From positions 434,001-498,000 of the forward strand of contig NW_026015668.1 of the NCBI RefSeq assembly GCF_020379485.1: a DNA stretch of 64,000 nucleotides, given 5' to 3'. Source of the stretch: Brassica napus (taxonomy: Eukaryota; Streptophyta; Magnoliopsida; Brassicales; Brassicaceae). Under the pieces are notes generated by a model. That model did not search any database. It was given only the letters and a program-made list of their open reading frames with translations, and was not told the DNA's origin. How positions within the stretch are numbered: the first letter of the stretch is position 1; the number at the start of each line of letters is the position of its first letter. Of the stretch, positions 46,217 to 57,977 are shown one piece after another. A program made the position numbers and the translations under genes.

Positions 46217-46491
46217 AGCTCGGATGTTTCTTTCAAATTATTCTCGTTTATTTTATTAATCTTTGTTTTTATATTTTTATTTTAAAATCTATGTTTAAAA
46301 TGTTATCTTTTAATATTTTTTATTTAATAAATAAATTTATCTTTAAATTTTTTTTTTCTAAGAAACCTCTGATTAAAAAACTCTCATTGGAGCAAGAAAA
46401 TTAGGTGACTCTTAAGTAAAGTTTTTAACTAAAATTAAATACTAAAATAGTCATTAAGAAACCTAATGGGTTCATGGGGTTAATCATGCTC

Positions 46492-47232
46492 TTTATATAT
46501 ACATATATATATATATATATAATTTATATCAAATTAATTTTAAAATTAACAAAATTCATCAAAGTAATAGAACAAAGTTCTTAGAAAATTATATAAATTA
46601 ATCATTATATATCTTATATAAATTATATTTTGTATAACTATATAATTTTTGTTATAATATTAAAGTTATATATTATATTATTTTTTGTTATAATAATTTA
46701 ATTTATGTATTGCACTTATTAGTGTCATATATTTGCGATGCATCTAAAAAAAACTTGTGAAGTGCAGTAATTGCATCTAAATATATTAAGATATATTATT
46801 ATGTTTTATTATCACCCGGTACAAGCTAACCAGTAATTTTCAAAAAACAATTGGACTTATAAATATTTCATATTTTCACATAAATAGTAAAAATTACGGT
46901 AAGGAATTAAGAAAATGCAATTTAAAAGTTATTTTTACATAAACAGAATATCTTCCGATGGGTTTTAAAGGTGACATGTTAGCCTGGGGGCATGTGATGT
47001 GTTATGATACACTCTTTTTGTTTTGAAAAGATTTATACTTTAGATAAAGAATTATTTCACATTTTTAATATATATATTAATTGTAAATTATAAAATAAAA
47101 AAATAAAATTGTGTTTATTGAAGTTCTATTTGTTACAAATTATGAAGAATAATTAGTTATAAAAATAATATATTAATAATCAAAATTTTAGATTTTTTAA
47201 TATGTGTGCTTTTTAAACAGAGAAAATACTTA
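46492..47232. other. AT-rich intergenic DNA
   Basis: Contains a TA run at 46498-46520 and long A/T tracts. I see no gene or element end in it apart from the AAATACTTA target copy at 47224-47232. Confidence 0.7.
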
Positions 47233-47496
47233 GGGAAAATTGCCAAAAGAGAACAAGAAAACAACATAGTTGTCCCTATGGTATAAATCCATCATTAAAT
47301 TGTCCCTTTAGTATAAAATTTTCCAAAATTCCAAAACTAACCTTGAATTAATCTAATTAAACATAATTTAATTGTGTTTGGTTCATGTGCTAAGTAATTT
47401 TTTTTTTTTTAAAAACGTGTTACAAAGATATATTAAAAAAGTTAAAACAAAAAGGGAACAAAACACGTAACCCTAATTTCTTGTTGGTTTCTCCGC

Positions 47497-47770
47497 CTCT
47501 CTCTCAAGAAAAACAATCGAGACTTTGAAAATGGCGATCCTGTGTAATAACCGGTGAATTCAACGGCGAAATCAAGCTTCTCCGCCTCTCTGCTGCTCGC
47601 TGCTTCTCTCTGTTTGCCTCCACCTCTGAACTAATTTCGTTTTTGTTTCACCGCCTCTCTCTGATGGCCAAAAAATTGAGACTTTGAAGATGGCGATCTT
47701 GTGGACGAACCAGTGAAATCAAAGGCAAAATCGAGCTTATCCGCCTCTCTGCCTCTCCGCTTCTCGGCGC
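47497..47770 (+). repeat. Tandem duplication in the MULE leader
   Basis: Two adjacent units of about 150 bp share GCCTCTCTCT, GAGACTTTGAA, ATGGCGATC and TCCGCCTCTCTGC with substitutions. They lie within pyrimidine-rich leader DNA upstream of the DUF1985 start, and further TCTCCGCCTCTC phrases follow to 47890. Confidence 0.7.
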
Positions 47771-48349
47771 TTCTCTCTGATTCTCTTCACCTCTCCGCTA
47801 CTCTCCGCCTCTCTGCTTCTCGTCGCTTCTCTCCATTTCTCTCCACCTTTCGGCTTCTCTCCCCTTCTCCGCCTCTCTCATCCGGCTATCTGGTCTCAAT
47901 TTGTGAACGGTTTGTTTCTTTGATTTGTCTTAGTCTTTGTTTCATTATTAAGTTTGTTACTTTGACTTGGATCAATATTTGTTTGCTTGTCTGAATTGAC
48001 TTTTTGATTATGTGAACCGATTTTGGTGAACAATGTTAGTGTTTGTGTTTGTCTTTATGAGTGTTACGATACTGATTTCGCTGAACAAAGTTTGTGTGTA
48101 TTTGACTGTTAATTGTCTTAATTTGCTGATTTGATTGCGAGATGGAGATTGACTTGTCTTATTTGATTAATCGATCTACTGTGTTTCTAAATTTAAATTT
48201 GATTAGACAATGGTGTTTTGCTTTTGATTATTATCTTGTGTTTGGCTCAGTTTCACTCTGGCTCAGTTTCACTCTTACGCTTGTTTCGGGCGTTTGCATG
48301 TTTATGATATTGCTGTTAACAACCATGTGTTTTATTATCTTTTGTAGAT

Positions 48350-48592
48350 ATGGAGCTGGAGCTACCTAAACGATTATATGCAGAGGGTTCAGAACCTCGG
48401 GTTAAGAAGATCAACAACAGTTGCCGCATGGAACTTATCAGAGATCTGAAGAAAGCTATGTGTGCAGAGTACGATGATGTGAAGAGAGATCCTGTTTTCA
48501 CACATATCATGGCTATTGCCGAAAATGATCTCAAGTTCTCTGGGAAACTAGTGGATAGCTTCATATGTAGACAGCTGATTACCTCAAAGCTG
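48350..48592 (+). pseudogene. DUF1985-type gene start of the MULE
   Basis: The ATG at 48350 follows a splice-acceptor-like TTTTGTAG. The frame reads MELELPKRLYAEGSEPRVKK, NNSCRMELIRDLKKAM and FSGKLVDSFICRQLITSKLH. This resembles the N-terminal DUF1985 region of Ulp1-related MULE genes. After about residue 80 the family match ends, because the sequence crosses into the opposite-strand mudrA fragment, although the frame runs on to 48709. The protease part is absent. Confidence 0.65.
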
Positions 48593-49531
48593 CATAATCT
48601 GTATTATATCATTGCATTTCGGCCCTTCCTTAACCCCTTCATACCTATGCATAATCAGACTGCCTATAGTTTTGGCCGAAGCAGTCCTACCCGGTTTGGT
48701 TTTGTTTGAAGGTGCACATGTATGTTCACCGACATACTTTTTGATAATGAAATATTCAGAATCCTGCAAACACTCTGCTCGAACACACCAATTGCATGCA
48801 TTATCCTCACATCTAACGTACCAAAGTTGTCTATCCGTTTTGATAACCTCATAGTGAAAGTTATGCTTCATTGCACATATCTCAAAAGTCGCCTTCAGCA
48901 AAGTTTTGTTCTCAAACAATTGTCCCTTCTTAACAACATTGAGCACAGAAAACTTTGACATCTTATGTACGTCCTCTTTGGCCGAGATCATGGTATCGGC
49001 ATGATAGGCATCCTCATCAACTTCGACTCTTCTAATCTTTTCTTTCTTTTCCTCGCACTGCCTCTCAACAAACACAGGAGCTGGTTCATTCCCCCTATCA
49101 ACCGAGTTTCCCTCCTCTTGAGCAGTAGTTGAATCAGCTGGCGACTTGTTAAGATCAAAGTCTGGTTCATTCAGATTCTCAACTTTGGCTTTAGATGTTA
49201 CACACAATCGAGTAGAAACACACTTTTGAACAAAACAAACAAAATTCTGAAGCTGTCGATCATTTGCAATGATCACAGGCGGACAAGTTGATGTATTGAT
49301 CAACTCATTAGGTAGATAACTCAACTCCAAATCGGGTAAGCTATCTTCTTCCATATCAAAATCTTCCAAAACCATTCTTTTAAAATCCTCTAAGGTAGAA
49401 GTTGATTCCAATAACAGTAGCCTAGCCCCTCTCTCATCAGCCGTAAAAACCCATCCCGTGGTTGCTCCAAACTCCCAAACACCACATGTTGTATAGATAT
49501 GCATCATAGAACAAGAGTTTGTAAAAATCAC
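48590..49531 (-). pseudogene. mudrA-like transposase N-terminal fragment
   Basis: The minus-strand frame runs from 49531; an ATG at 49507 or 49504 (MMHIYTTCGVWEFG) is the more typical start. A PB1-like N-terminal region is followed by an acidic linker (LNEPDFDLNKSPADS). The MuDR DNA-binding domain then reads KGQLFENKTLLKATFEICAM, VRCEDNACNWCVRAE and FIIKKYVGEHTC. The conserved Cys and His residues are present. Sequence continues to YEGVKEGPKCNDIIQIM and ends at the deletion junction, before the DDE catalytic domain. It would bind the TIRs but cannot cut. A truncated protein could in principle act as a competitor; that is speculation. Confidence 0.85.
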
Positions 49532-50269
49532 AAGACAAACTATAGAGAAATCATTGGAAAATCATAGATTGGTGAAGAAGAACATTCAAAATCGATTTTT
49601 TTTTTAATTTTTCACGAACCAAATCAATGAAAACACGTTTTAGGAAGTTAGAATATTTTGAGAATATTTTAAAAACTGCAACTTCCTTAATTTTCGAAAA
49701 TTCAGTTTTTTTATCCGTAGAAGGCACCTTCTACACTGTGTAGAACATAACAAAATTCCAGAATGTAATTTCTACACTATGTGGACGTTCGTATATGTTT
49801 TAGATTTTGCATTCCTGATAACTTAGAATACTCAATAAAAGTAGAAACAGTTTTCTGAATAAAAGTAGCGATCATTACAAATAGTAGAATACGTATTCCC
49901 CATATTTAGAATTATAGTAAAAAGTAGTTTGTACGTTCTAAAACAAGTAGATGGATGTGTTCATTCTAGAATTCATTTTCTACTTACCCGTTTTGTGTAG
50001 AAACAGAATTCTACTTTTAGTAGAACGTAATTTAAAAATATTATTTATTATGTTTTTTAACCCAAAAAAAAATATGTGTTTGTGTAAATGGGTGTTTTAT
50101 TAATTGTTTATATTTTTAATAATTTTTCTGATTCATATAACTATTTATTTCATTAATTTTAACATATGGAAAGGGTAAAACGGAGAAAAAATGGACAAAA
50201 AAAGATTTATACCATAGGGACAACTATGCTGTTTTCTTGTTCTCTTTTGGCAATTTTCCCAAATACTTA

Positions 50270-50532
50270 TTAGGTCACCAGATTTCCACTTACATAGTCT
50301 TTCAGTTCCGTGAACAAAAAAAGACAACGAAGATTTAAAATTATGGCTTTTATGTTTCTTTCCAAACACCACTCCCAAACAAGTTACAGTTTTATGTTCC
50401 TCACTTGCTCTTTTTCTTCGTTATGTTATTGGGACCAACAAGGTTGATCGTATTGCATTTTTCTTTCTTTTTTGCATCACTAAGTATATTCAAACAAAAT
50501 ATCCAAACGAAGTTGCAAAACACCTATATTTT
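50270..50532. other. Short intergenic spacer
   Basis: Between the MULE target copy and the truncated gypsy LTR. No feature recognised. Confidence 0.6.
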
Positions 50533-50627
50533 AACCTAAACGTAAGCTTAAAAGGAAAACATAGATAACTTAAAAAAAAGAAATAAGAACACCAAAGCTC
50601 AATGGGTTTAGGATGTACGCTACATCA
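50533..50627 (-). repeat. Gypsy D 3' LTR, truncated
   Basis: Matches the first 95 bases of the 5' LTR (minus strand TGATGTAGCGTACATCC) with a few substitutions. Homology stops abruptly at 50533. The polypurine tract abuts it on the plus-strand right side. Confidence 0.85.
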
Positions 50628-53600
50628 GGTCTCCCTCCCCCCCCCCCCCCTACGAAGGATTCGTCCACGAATCCGGACAGGATGTTGTCATCAGGCTCGA
50701 ACTTGAATAGATGCTTGACATTGAACACATCAGCAGTGTGAACATGAGACGGGAGACGAAGTCGATATGCATTGGCGTTCATCTTTTCAATAACTTCAAC
50801 GGGCCCAATCTTATGCGGCTGAAGCTTATTGTACTGACCAGTCAGAAAACGTTCCTTGATTAAGACTGCCCAGACGTACTCACCGACCTGGAAGTGAACT
50901 TCTCGACGCCGTTTATCAGCAGCCCGTTTGTACTTGAGTGCCGTCCCCGCCAAGTTATCTTGAGCACAAGCGTGAATATCCGATATCTCTTCAACAAGCT
51001 CCAAAGCCCGTCCATGAAACTCGCCTGGCTGAGGAGTTATAGACAACGCCAAAGAACCGCGAGGAACCACCCCATAGACAACCTTGAAAAGACTGTACCC
51101 AAGACTTCGGTTATGGGCATGGTTATGAGCGAACTCTGCTTGACATAAAAGAGAATCCCATAAGCGCAAATTATCACCAACCAAGCAATGTAACATATTG
51201 CCCAAACTTCGATTAACAACCTCAGTTTGGCCATCCGTCTTGGGATGATATGCAGAACTCATATTCAAACTTGTTTTGAAAATCTTCCAAAGAGAACGCC
51301 AAAAATGGAAAATGAAGCGTGAGTCACGGTCGGACACAATGGATATCGGTAAGCTGTGTAAACGGTATATTTCGCGAACGAAAAGCATAGCGACCTGTAC
51401 TGCGTCCGTAGTCTTCTTACAAGGAATAAAATGAACCATCTTGGAGAAGCGATCCACTACTACGAAGAATGAATCATTACCACGTTGTGTTCGTGGAAGA
51501 CCAAGAACGAAATCCATGCTGATGTCACTCCAAGGCTGCGTTGGAATAGGCAAAGGAAGATAGAGACCCGCATTAGATGCGTGACCCTTGCCCTTTTGAC
51601 AAGTCGTACAGCGAGCAACGAATCTCTCGACATCACGCCCCAAGGAAGGCCAGAAATAGGACTCCGAGAGTAGTTTGAGCGTCCTATCACGTCCAATGTG
51701 TCCCTCCTTATCTAATTCATTGATGATGTGCAAGCGTAGGCTGCAGTCTGGTACACACAAGCGGTTATGGCGAAAGATGAAACCATCCACCAAAGTATAC
51801 TCAGACCGTATCCCATGAGTGAGATCCACCCAAATCGAAGAGAAAAAGGCGTTTGTGGGGTAAAGCTCTGTGAAGCACTCGAACCCGGTGATACTAACTC
51901 ATAGCGTGGAGACAAGCGCATGGCGATGGCTTAATGCGTCGGCAACCTTGTTGAGCTTGCGTGCCTGGTGTTTTATTACGAACGTGAACTGTTGCAAGTA
52001 TGCCGTCCAAAACGCATGACGAGAAGAAATCTTATCATGTGTACTCAAGTAATGAAGTGCCACATGATTAGTGAATAAAACGAACTCCTTGTGGGCCAAG
52101 TAATGACGCCAATGTTTGATGGCCTGAACAATAGCGTAAAACTCTACGTCATACGTACTGTAACGAGCTCGTGCACCCGCCATCTTCTCACCATAGTAGG
52201 CAACTGGGCGACCTTGCTGGCTCAAGACAGCTCCCACACCTAACTTACTTGCGTCGCAGTGTAACTCAAAACGGAGATCAAAATCAGGTAGTACTAAGAG
52301 AGGAGCCGATGTGAGCTTGTGTTGAATGAGCTCAAAGGCTTGTGCTGCTTCCGGTGGCCATAAAAACGTCGTGCCCTTCATGCAGTTTGTGATTGGGGCC
52401 ATTATGGCGCTGAAATTATGCACAAACCGGCGATAAAAAGATGCTAAACCATGAAAGCTTCGCACCTCCGTGATCGTTGTAGGAGTCGGCCAAGACGCGA
52501 CTGCAGCCACTTTCTGCAGGTCCACACGTAGGCCTGCGGCCGAGACTACATATCCGAGGAACAAGACCTGTGAGACGCCAATGTCGCATTTATGTTTTGC
52601 AACATAAAGTTTCTCACGTCGCAGAGCGAGTAATATGTCTCGAATGTGCTCAAGATGGTCGTGTAGTGATGTACTGAAGATAAGAATGTCGTCAAAATAG
52701 ACAACGACAAACCGTCCAATAAACCGTCGAAGAGCTTGATTCATGACGCGCATAAATGTGCTAGGAGCATTAGACAATCCAAAAGGCATGACAAACCACT
52801 CAAACAAACCTTCGCGCGTCTTGAAAGTTGTTTTTCATTCATCACCTGGTCGTATACGAATTTGATGATAGCCACTTTTAAGTTCCAGCTTCGTAAAAAT
52901 AGATGCCTTGCCAATTTGATCCAGGAGGTCATCGAGTCGTGGGATTGGAAATCGGTATCGCGTTGTGATCTGGTTTATTGCACGACTATCCACACACATA
53001 CGCCAAGTTTTATCCTTTTTTGGGATAAGGAGTGCCGGTACCGCGCAGGGGCTGAGGCTCTCTTGTATATAACCCTTGAGTAAGAGTCCCTCTACTTGTC
53101 GCCTTAATTCTTCATGCTCTTCGGGACTCATTCGATAACGAGCTCGGTTAGGTAAAGAAGCATTAGGAACGATATCGATGTGATGTTGTATGTCCCGAAG
53201 CGGTGGCAAACCTGCCGGGAGCTCGTCAGGAAATAGATCCTGAAACTCGGTGATGAGTGCAGAGAACTCCGTAGGAACCTCCATTGCCCGGTCAGAAGTA
53301 GCATATGTCGCTACCAAGGCAAAAATCAGACAGTGTTCTCGAATTTCTTCTTCAAACTGCGACTTGGAGATGATAAGGAGACCTTGTTTCGATGAATTTT
53401 GATGTATGCTTTTAGGGATAGCGATGTCCGGTTCTGGCGAAGGTAGTAAGGTGATCTTACGGCCTTCGAACATGAATGAATGCGTGTTCTGTTTCCCGTT
53501 GTACATCACCTCATGATCATATTGCCAAGGTCGGCCCAAGATGATATGAGACACGTCCATAGGCGCAATATCGCAGTACAAGGTGTCTTTATAGAAGGAT

Positions 53601-53863
53601 CCAATTGAAAGTGATAGAAGAGTTCGTTTAGATACCAGCACTTCTGCGCCGGTTTGCATCCACAATAAGCGATAAGGGTGAGGATGTGTTTCGGTTGTGA
53701 GATCAAGTTTCTTAACAGCTTCCTCTGACACTACATTGGCGGAGCAACCCGAATCGATGACGAAGCGACATATTTTGCCTTTAACCGTGCATGTAGAGCT
53801 AAATAAGGAAGTCTTTTGCCAAGCTTCCGTAGACTTTGGAGCCAAGCAATTCCTTCGTAACAT
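50628..53863 (-). pseudogene. Gypsy D pol: protease, RT, RNase H, integrase
   Basis: From 53863 the minus-strand frame has an aspartic protease motif FVIDSGCSANVVSEEAV and the RT start KDKTWRMCVDSRAINQIT. A TGA at 52837-52835 sits where a Trp codon is expected in the GDEWKT-type motif. From 52807 RT continues with FVMPFGLSNAPSTFMR and the catalytic VVYFDDILIF. RNase H follows (FELHCDASKLGVGAVLSQQ). Another break lies near 51900. The integrase part (51829 onward) has the HHCC finger (H and H in HIINELDKEGH, CTTCQKGKG). Its catalytic Asp, Asp and Glu lie in ISMDFVLGLP, IVSDRDSRF and DGQTEVVNR. The frame runs into the G-rich tract. A decayed polyprotein. Confidence 0.9.
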
Positions 53864-54019
53864 TAATAAAGTTCATGCGTCTCCATTGACTTGCTCTTCT
53901 TCTATATCCTCAAACTATCAGTCATCTTCCGTATCAAAAATCGGATCCCCTGCGATGTCTCTGTCATTGGCGAGTAATCCCCGACGACCTTTGTTAGGGC
54001 ACGTCGTCTGGATATGTCC

Positions 54020-55059
54020 TCATTCGCCGCATGTGAAACACCGGAGAGCGTTGGGACGAGATGGGCGTGGTTTGACGGCATCAGTTGCGGTTTTTGTTGA
54101 ACGGGGATTTGCCTGAGGTCCCGTTGTTGTATCGCATCCCATAGAAGCTTTAGACTCCTCTGTCGAGGATGTTGTGTTGCGAGCTTTTCTATTACCGGCC
54201 CATTGATTTTTGCTGAGGCGGTTTTGTTGTTCCACTAAGACGGCTCGTTGACATGCTTCAGAGACAGATCCCGGGTCAAACTGGTGAAGCATATTCTGTA
54301 GTTGAGGTCGTAGTCCTGCAATAAAGAGGCTACTAGTTGATCCTCCGAGTCGTTAATATCTACTCGGATGAGCATCTGATAGAACCATTAGAGTACTCCT
54401 CGATTGAGCGTGATCCTTGTCTTATGTTATGGAATTTCTGAAACAAAAGACGTTCAAAATTGTACGGGATAAATGTCTTACGCATCTGTTTTTTTAACTT
54501 GTCCCAGACAATTATTTTTTCTTTTCCTCGTCGAGTACGAGAGAGCTTGAGTTGGTTCCACCATGATGCAGCTCGACCGCGGAACCGAGTAGTTATAAGT
54601 GGAACTTGTTTATTGGTTGGTACGTCTTTGAATTCCAAAAATTCATCGACTGTGACGAACCAGTCAAGAAGCTCTTCCGGCTGAGAACTTCCATGATACA
54701 CTTCCATGATACTCTAGAATATTAAGTTTTATACCTGACGTCCACCGAGTATTTTCGGCGTTTCTCTGTTGCTGACCACGATCTTGTTGGTGGCGTTGAT
54801 GGTTGGGGTTGTCGCCGAACGGGTTATCCTCATCGAACCCATCACCATCGTCTTCAAATACCGGAGTGTGGCGTCGGTTTTGTTGCTGGCGTGGAGCTGC
54901 GGCTTCCGCTGCGTTGGCGGCAAGGGCTGCTTGTACACCGGCCTGAACTCCTGTCTGAATTGCTTCAGCCATTGTTCTTCTCATATTGTCTTGAAAATTT
55001 TCCTGGAAATCTTCTAGGAACTGTTGCATCTGTGTCAATTCGTTTGGACGAGGAGCCAT
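54020..55059 (-). pseudogene. Gypsy D gag, frameshifted
   Basis: The minus-strand ATG at 55059 opens MAPRPNELTQMQQFLEDFQE with a Gln/Ala-rich region. A 13-bp tandem duplication (54687-54699 and 54700-54712) shifts the frame. The retrotransposon gag domain continues from 54707 (PEELLDWFVTVDEFLEF, GRAASWWNQLKLSR). Another break follows near 54360. The zinc knuckle near 54030 reads CFTCGE, then a stop, then GHIQTTC, so a TGA disrupts the CCHC motif. Confidence 0.85.
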
Positions 55060-55118
55060 TGAAACCTAAGATCGATAATCACAACTGGAATTGTAATTAA
55101 AGGGTCTATGATACCAAT

Positions 55119-55464
55119 TGATGGAGCGGAAGTACCGTTTAGCAACCGATAACACGATGATCCTATTTAGTCTGAGAATGCCTAAGATCAAAGTCTTCTT
55201 GTGATCGTTGAGAACACCTATGTTCTAGCCGATTGCAAGGATTCAAGAGATGTTGTAAAACAAAGCTCTAAGTTTTACATAATTCAATAATCAAGTCGTG
55301 TCTCTCCCAAAGCCAAGAGATCACAATATATAGGGACATAAGTCCTAAAACAAAAGAATAAAGAAAAACCTAAACGTAAGGTTAAAAAGAAAACATAGAT
55401 AACTTTAAAAAAAAAGGAAATAAGAACACCAAAGTTCAATGGATTTAGGATGTACTCTACCTCA
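55119..55464 (-). repeat. Gypsy D 5' LTR
   Basis: A 346-bp LTR on the minus strand with a TATA-like CCCTATATATTGTG at about 55343-55330. It ends TCCATCA at 55119, two bases before the primer-binding site. Confidence 0.85.
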
Positions 55465-56188
55465 ACAATTGAACAAGCTTGGCCACATCAAGGAAAAAAA
55501 TACCCTTTCGTGTCAATTTTCTGGAAAAAAGCCAAAGCCAATACAAATTGCTTTCAACACAAAACCAACTTTCTTCACATGGTTCCTATCAATTTATTTA
55601 CCCACAAATAGTATATAATCTTAACGCAAAGCTTCTTTGTCTGAACGTTCCGCCATTAAAATCATCAAGGAATAAACCAAAAAGAAAAGAACAAGAACAT
55701 TCTTCTCTTCTTTGGCTCATTCCCATTTCAAGCAAACAAACCACAAACCAAAAGCAGAAGAAATGATTACAGAGAAACCCATTATCAGATAACATAAAGA
55801 GTATCCTCAACCAGAAGAGAGCAAGTTTTTTTTTTTTGGCACCAAGTTCTTCATTAAAAAGTTCAAACAATTACAAGACTAATAGCAACATCTTTCAAGC
55901 CACTATGTGCGAATTAAGAAGCTAATTCCCAAACAGATAAAACAACATATAAAACAAGGATAGAAACACAAACACAAACTTATAAAGGTTTGATAAAGCT
56001 TTATGCAAGTTTCTTTATTTGATTTCATTGTTTTATACAATTAAACATCTGATGGCGAAACTGTTTACAACTCTCCCACACACGCAGAAACTAAAAAGGT
56101 TAGTACAAACATAACACCATATCCCATTTCTCTAACAATCTCTCCACCGGATAACAAAACCCAAAACTCCCATAAGGCCTTTTATCAT
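55465..56188 (-). other. 3' flank of CIPK12
   Basis: AT-rich non-coding DNA between Gypsy D and the CIPK12 stop codon. Part is presumably the CIPK12 3' untranslated region. No clear polyadenylation site can be chosen by eye and no other gene is recognised. Confidence 0.6.
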
Positions 56189-57658
56189 CTATTCAGTGTC
56201 AGAAGGCAAGAAACAAACCGGTGGAGAATTCACGGTTTCATCATCAACCGCTGAAACCGCCACAGGCTCTTCAACATCATCAGCTCTCAGATTCTGCAAC
56301 ATGGGTTTCAACTCGTTGTTGCAAAACTCTTCATACTCTGCTCTATCTCCTCCTTTCTTCTTCACCTCCACAACAACCAACGACGGTGTCAACTCAAATA
56401 TCTCCGCTGCAATCGTCAATGGACCTTTCACTCCTTGTCTTGAACCTTCAAGACTCACCCTACAATCCTTCTTCCTCACGGTAAAGCTCACAACTTTAGC
56501 AATCTCTTCCAACTTCGATATAATCTTCGAAACTGGAGCTCCTGAAACAAACCTAGAGCCTTCCCCATCATCATCAAACAACCCTGACAAGTCAAAACCT
56601 TGCGAAAACGATATAATATCGAAGGCATTCAAACTCGCGGGTCTAGGCAACCCCACAACCTTCCTTCTAGGCTCCAAACACTCAATCTCGGATTCAGACA
56701 CAGCAGAAGACCGACCAGACTCCACGGAAGCAGTCTCCAACTCATCGTCATCGTCATCAACATTGCAAAGCTTATCATCCTCCACATAGAATTTCACATG
56801 CTTAAACCCTTTCTTGAACCAAGAGTTCTCCATAACCTCAGCGAAAGTAAACCGTTTCTCCGGATCCGTCTCGAGAAGACGAGACATTAACCTCGTGAGC
56901 TCCGGCGAGAACCATCTCGGACATCTGAACTCGCCTCTGTAAATCTTCTTATACATAGCCATAACGTTCCTATCATGAAACGGGAGGTAACCCGCCATCA
57001 AAACGAACAACACAACACCACAAGACCAGATATCAACCTTAGCAGCATCGTACCCTCTCCTCGCTAAAACCTCAGGCGCCACGTAAGCAGGGGTCCCACA
57101 GAAGGTGTGGAAAAGCCCGTCTTGTCGAATCTGATCAGAGACCGCGCTGAGCCCAAAGTCAGAGACTTTAAGGTTACCCTTGTCGTCTAGCAACAGATTC
57201 TCCGGTTTGAGGTCGCGGTGGTAGACGCCGCGCGCGTGGCAGAACGTGACGGCGGAGATCAGCTGCTGGAAGTACCTGCGAGCGGCGTCTTCCTTGAGAC
57301 GTCCTTTGGCTACCTTGTTGAAAAGCTCGCCTCCGCGGACGTACTCCATCACGAAGTAGATCTTTGCTTTCGTAGCCATGACCTCGAAGAGCTGGACGAT
57401 GTTGGGGTGGCGGACGCGGCGGAGGATGGAGATCTCGCGTTTGATGTGCGCGATCAAGCCGCCTTTGAGCACTTTCTCCTTGTCGATGGCTTTGATGGCC
57501 ACGCTCTCGTTTGTTTTCACGTTGCGAGCGAGGTACACCTTCGCGAAGGTTCCGTGGCCGAGAAGCTTCCCCATTTCGTAGCGGCCGAGGATTAAGGCTT
57601 GTGGTGGTTGGCTGGTTCTCTCCTTCGGGCGGGATGTTTCTCTTTTGAGATCCGACAT
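56189..57658 (-). CDS. CIPK12: CBL-interacting protein kinase 12 (SnRK3 family)
   Basis: An intronless frame of 489 residues, the length I recall for Arabidopsis CIPK12. The protein phosphorylates Ser/Thr targets when a calcium-loaded CBL sensor binds and relieves autoinhibition, often at membranes in ion-transport or stress signalling. The glycine loop GHGTFAKVY is at 34-42, the catalytic Lys at 56 and HRDLKPEN at 147-154. DFG is at 167-169 and the activation-loop Thr at 185 ([16 protein letters not shown]). The regulatory half has the NAF/FISL motif [18 protein letters not shown] at 344-361 and a PP2C-binding (PPI) segment [20 protein letters not shown] near 378-397. An acidic Asp run at 301-305 follows the kinase domain. 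All catalytic residues are intact. The match to CIPK12, rather than CIPK19 or CIPK18, rests on recalled sequence and its DOGL neighbour. Confidence 0.95.
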   Translation of the reverse strand: MSDLKRETSRPKERTSQPPQALILGRYEMGKLLGHGTFAKVYLARNVKTNESVAIKAIDKEKVLKGGLIAHIKREISILRRVRHPNIVQLFEVMATKAKIYFVMEYVRGGELFNKVAKGRLKEDAARRYFQQLISAVTFCHARGVYHRDLKPENLLLDDKGNLKVSDFGLSAVSDQIRQDGLFHTFCGTPAYVAPEVLARRGYDAAKVDIWSCGVVLFVLMAGYLPFHDRNVMAMYKKIYRGEFRCPRWFSPELTRLMSRLLETDPEKRFTFAEVMENSWFKKGFKHVKFYVEDDKLCNVDDDDDELETASVESGRSSAVSESEIECLEPRRKVVGLPRPASLNAFDIISFSQGFDLSGLFDDDGEGSRFVSGAPVSKIISKLEEIAKVVSFTVRKKDCRVSLEGSRQGVKGPLTIAAEIFELTPSLVVVEVKKKGGDRAEYEEFCNNELKPMLQNLRADDVEEPVAVSAVDDETVNSPPVCFLPSDTE

Positions 57659-57900
57659 TGGGGATGGGAGGAAAGTTTAAATCTTTTTTTATGGGTTCTG
57701 TGTAAAGATCGTGTCTTTGTGAGACGGTAGAGAAACCGAGAATCTGGGCGAGTCTGACTCGCTTTGATTTCGAGTTTCTCACCTGTTGATTCGTTTGTTC
57801 TCTCTGGTTTGTGAATTAAGAGATGTTGTTCAAGAAGACGAAGGTGGTCTCTCTCTCTCTCTCCTCCGTTTTTTAGGGATTTACTCGAAATAGCATTTAC
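57659..57900 (-). promoter_or_regulatory. CIPK12 leader and proximal promoter with GA repeat
   Basis: Upstream of the ATG (minus strand) a GA-repeat (CTCTCTCTCTCTCTCC on the plus strand, 57850-57866) lies about 200 bases away. GA tracts are common around plant transcription starts and are bound by BPC factors. A short ATG-starting frame overlaps the coding start in another phase; I treat it as a shadow. Confidence 0.45.
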
Positions 57901-57977
57901 TCTGTTTCTATCATTATATATTGAAGGTGTATATGCTTTACTATCACTTATGAGTGTCCTACTGATTAAAATAAACC

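Larger units (their letters stand above)
42086..46491 (+). mobile_element. PIF/Harbinger DNA transposon with ORF1 and transposase, broken
   Basis: It contains, in the same direction, the NAM-associated ORF1 and the DDE transposase typical of plant PIF/Harbinger elements. The right end reads GGGGTTAATCATGCTC (46476-46491), a Harbinger-type terminus. The left end is uncertain: GGGAATTACTGATCC at 42086 matches it only partly. No clean TWA duplication is seen. The leader has a minisatellite and an intron-rich structure upstream of ORF1. Confidence 0.75.
47233..50260. mobile_element. Mutator-like element (Kaonashi-like) with 57-bp TIRs and 9-bp TSD
   Basis: Terminal inverted repeats at 47233-47289 and 50204-50260 start GGGAAAATTGCC and match over about 57 bases with one mismatch. 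AAATACTTA flanks both sides (47224-47232 and 50261-50269), a perfect 9-bp duplication. Inside, a plus-strand DUF1985-type fragment and a minus-strand mudrA N-terminal fragment converge and meet at about 48590. The centre, including the MULE catalytic domain and the Ulp1 protease, has been deleted, so the 3028-bp copy is non-autonomous. Confidence 0.93.
50533..55464 (-). mobile_element. Gypsy D: degenerate Ty3/gypsy retrotransposon, minus strand
   Basis: Reading on the minus strand: the 5' LTR is 55464-55119 (346 bp, TGAGGTAGAG...TCCATCA). A primer-binding site TGGTATCATAGA begins at 55116, then gag, protease, RT, RNase H and integrase. A G-rich polypurine tract lies at about 50655-50628. The 3' LTR survives only as 50627-50533 (95 bp). 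Order protease-RT-RNase H-integrase is that of Ty3/gypsy. No chromodomain is visible. Several stops and shifts make it inactive. Confidence 0.9.

Noticed and set aside
48350..48709. Plus-strand 119-codon frame as a complete small gene
   Set aside because: The last ~40 codons are antisense to the mudrA fragment; only the first ~80 match the DUF1985 type.
57174..57782. 202-codon minus-strand frame overlapping the CIPK12 start
   Set aside because: Out of phase with CIPK12; composition reflects the GC-rich kinase coding sequence.
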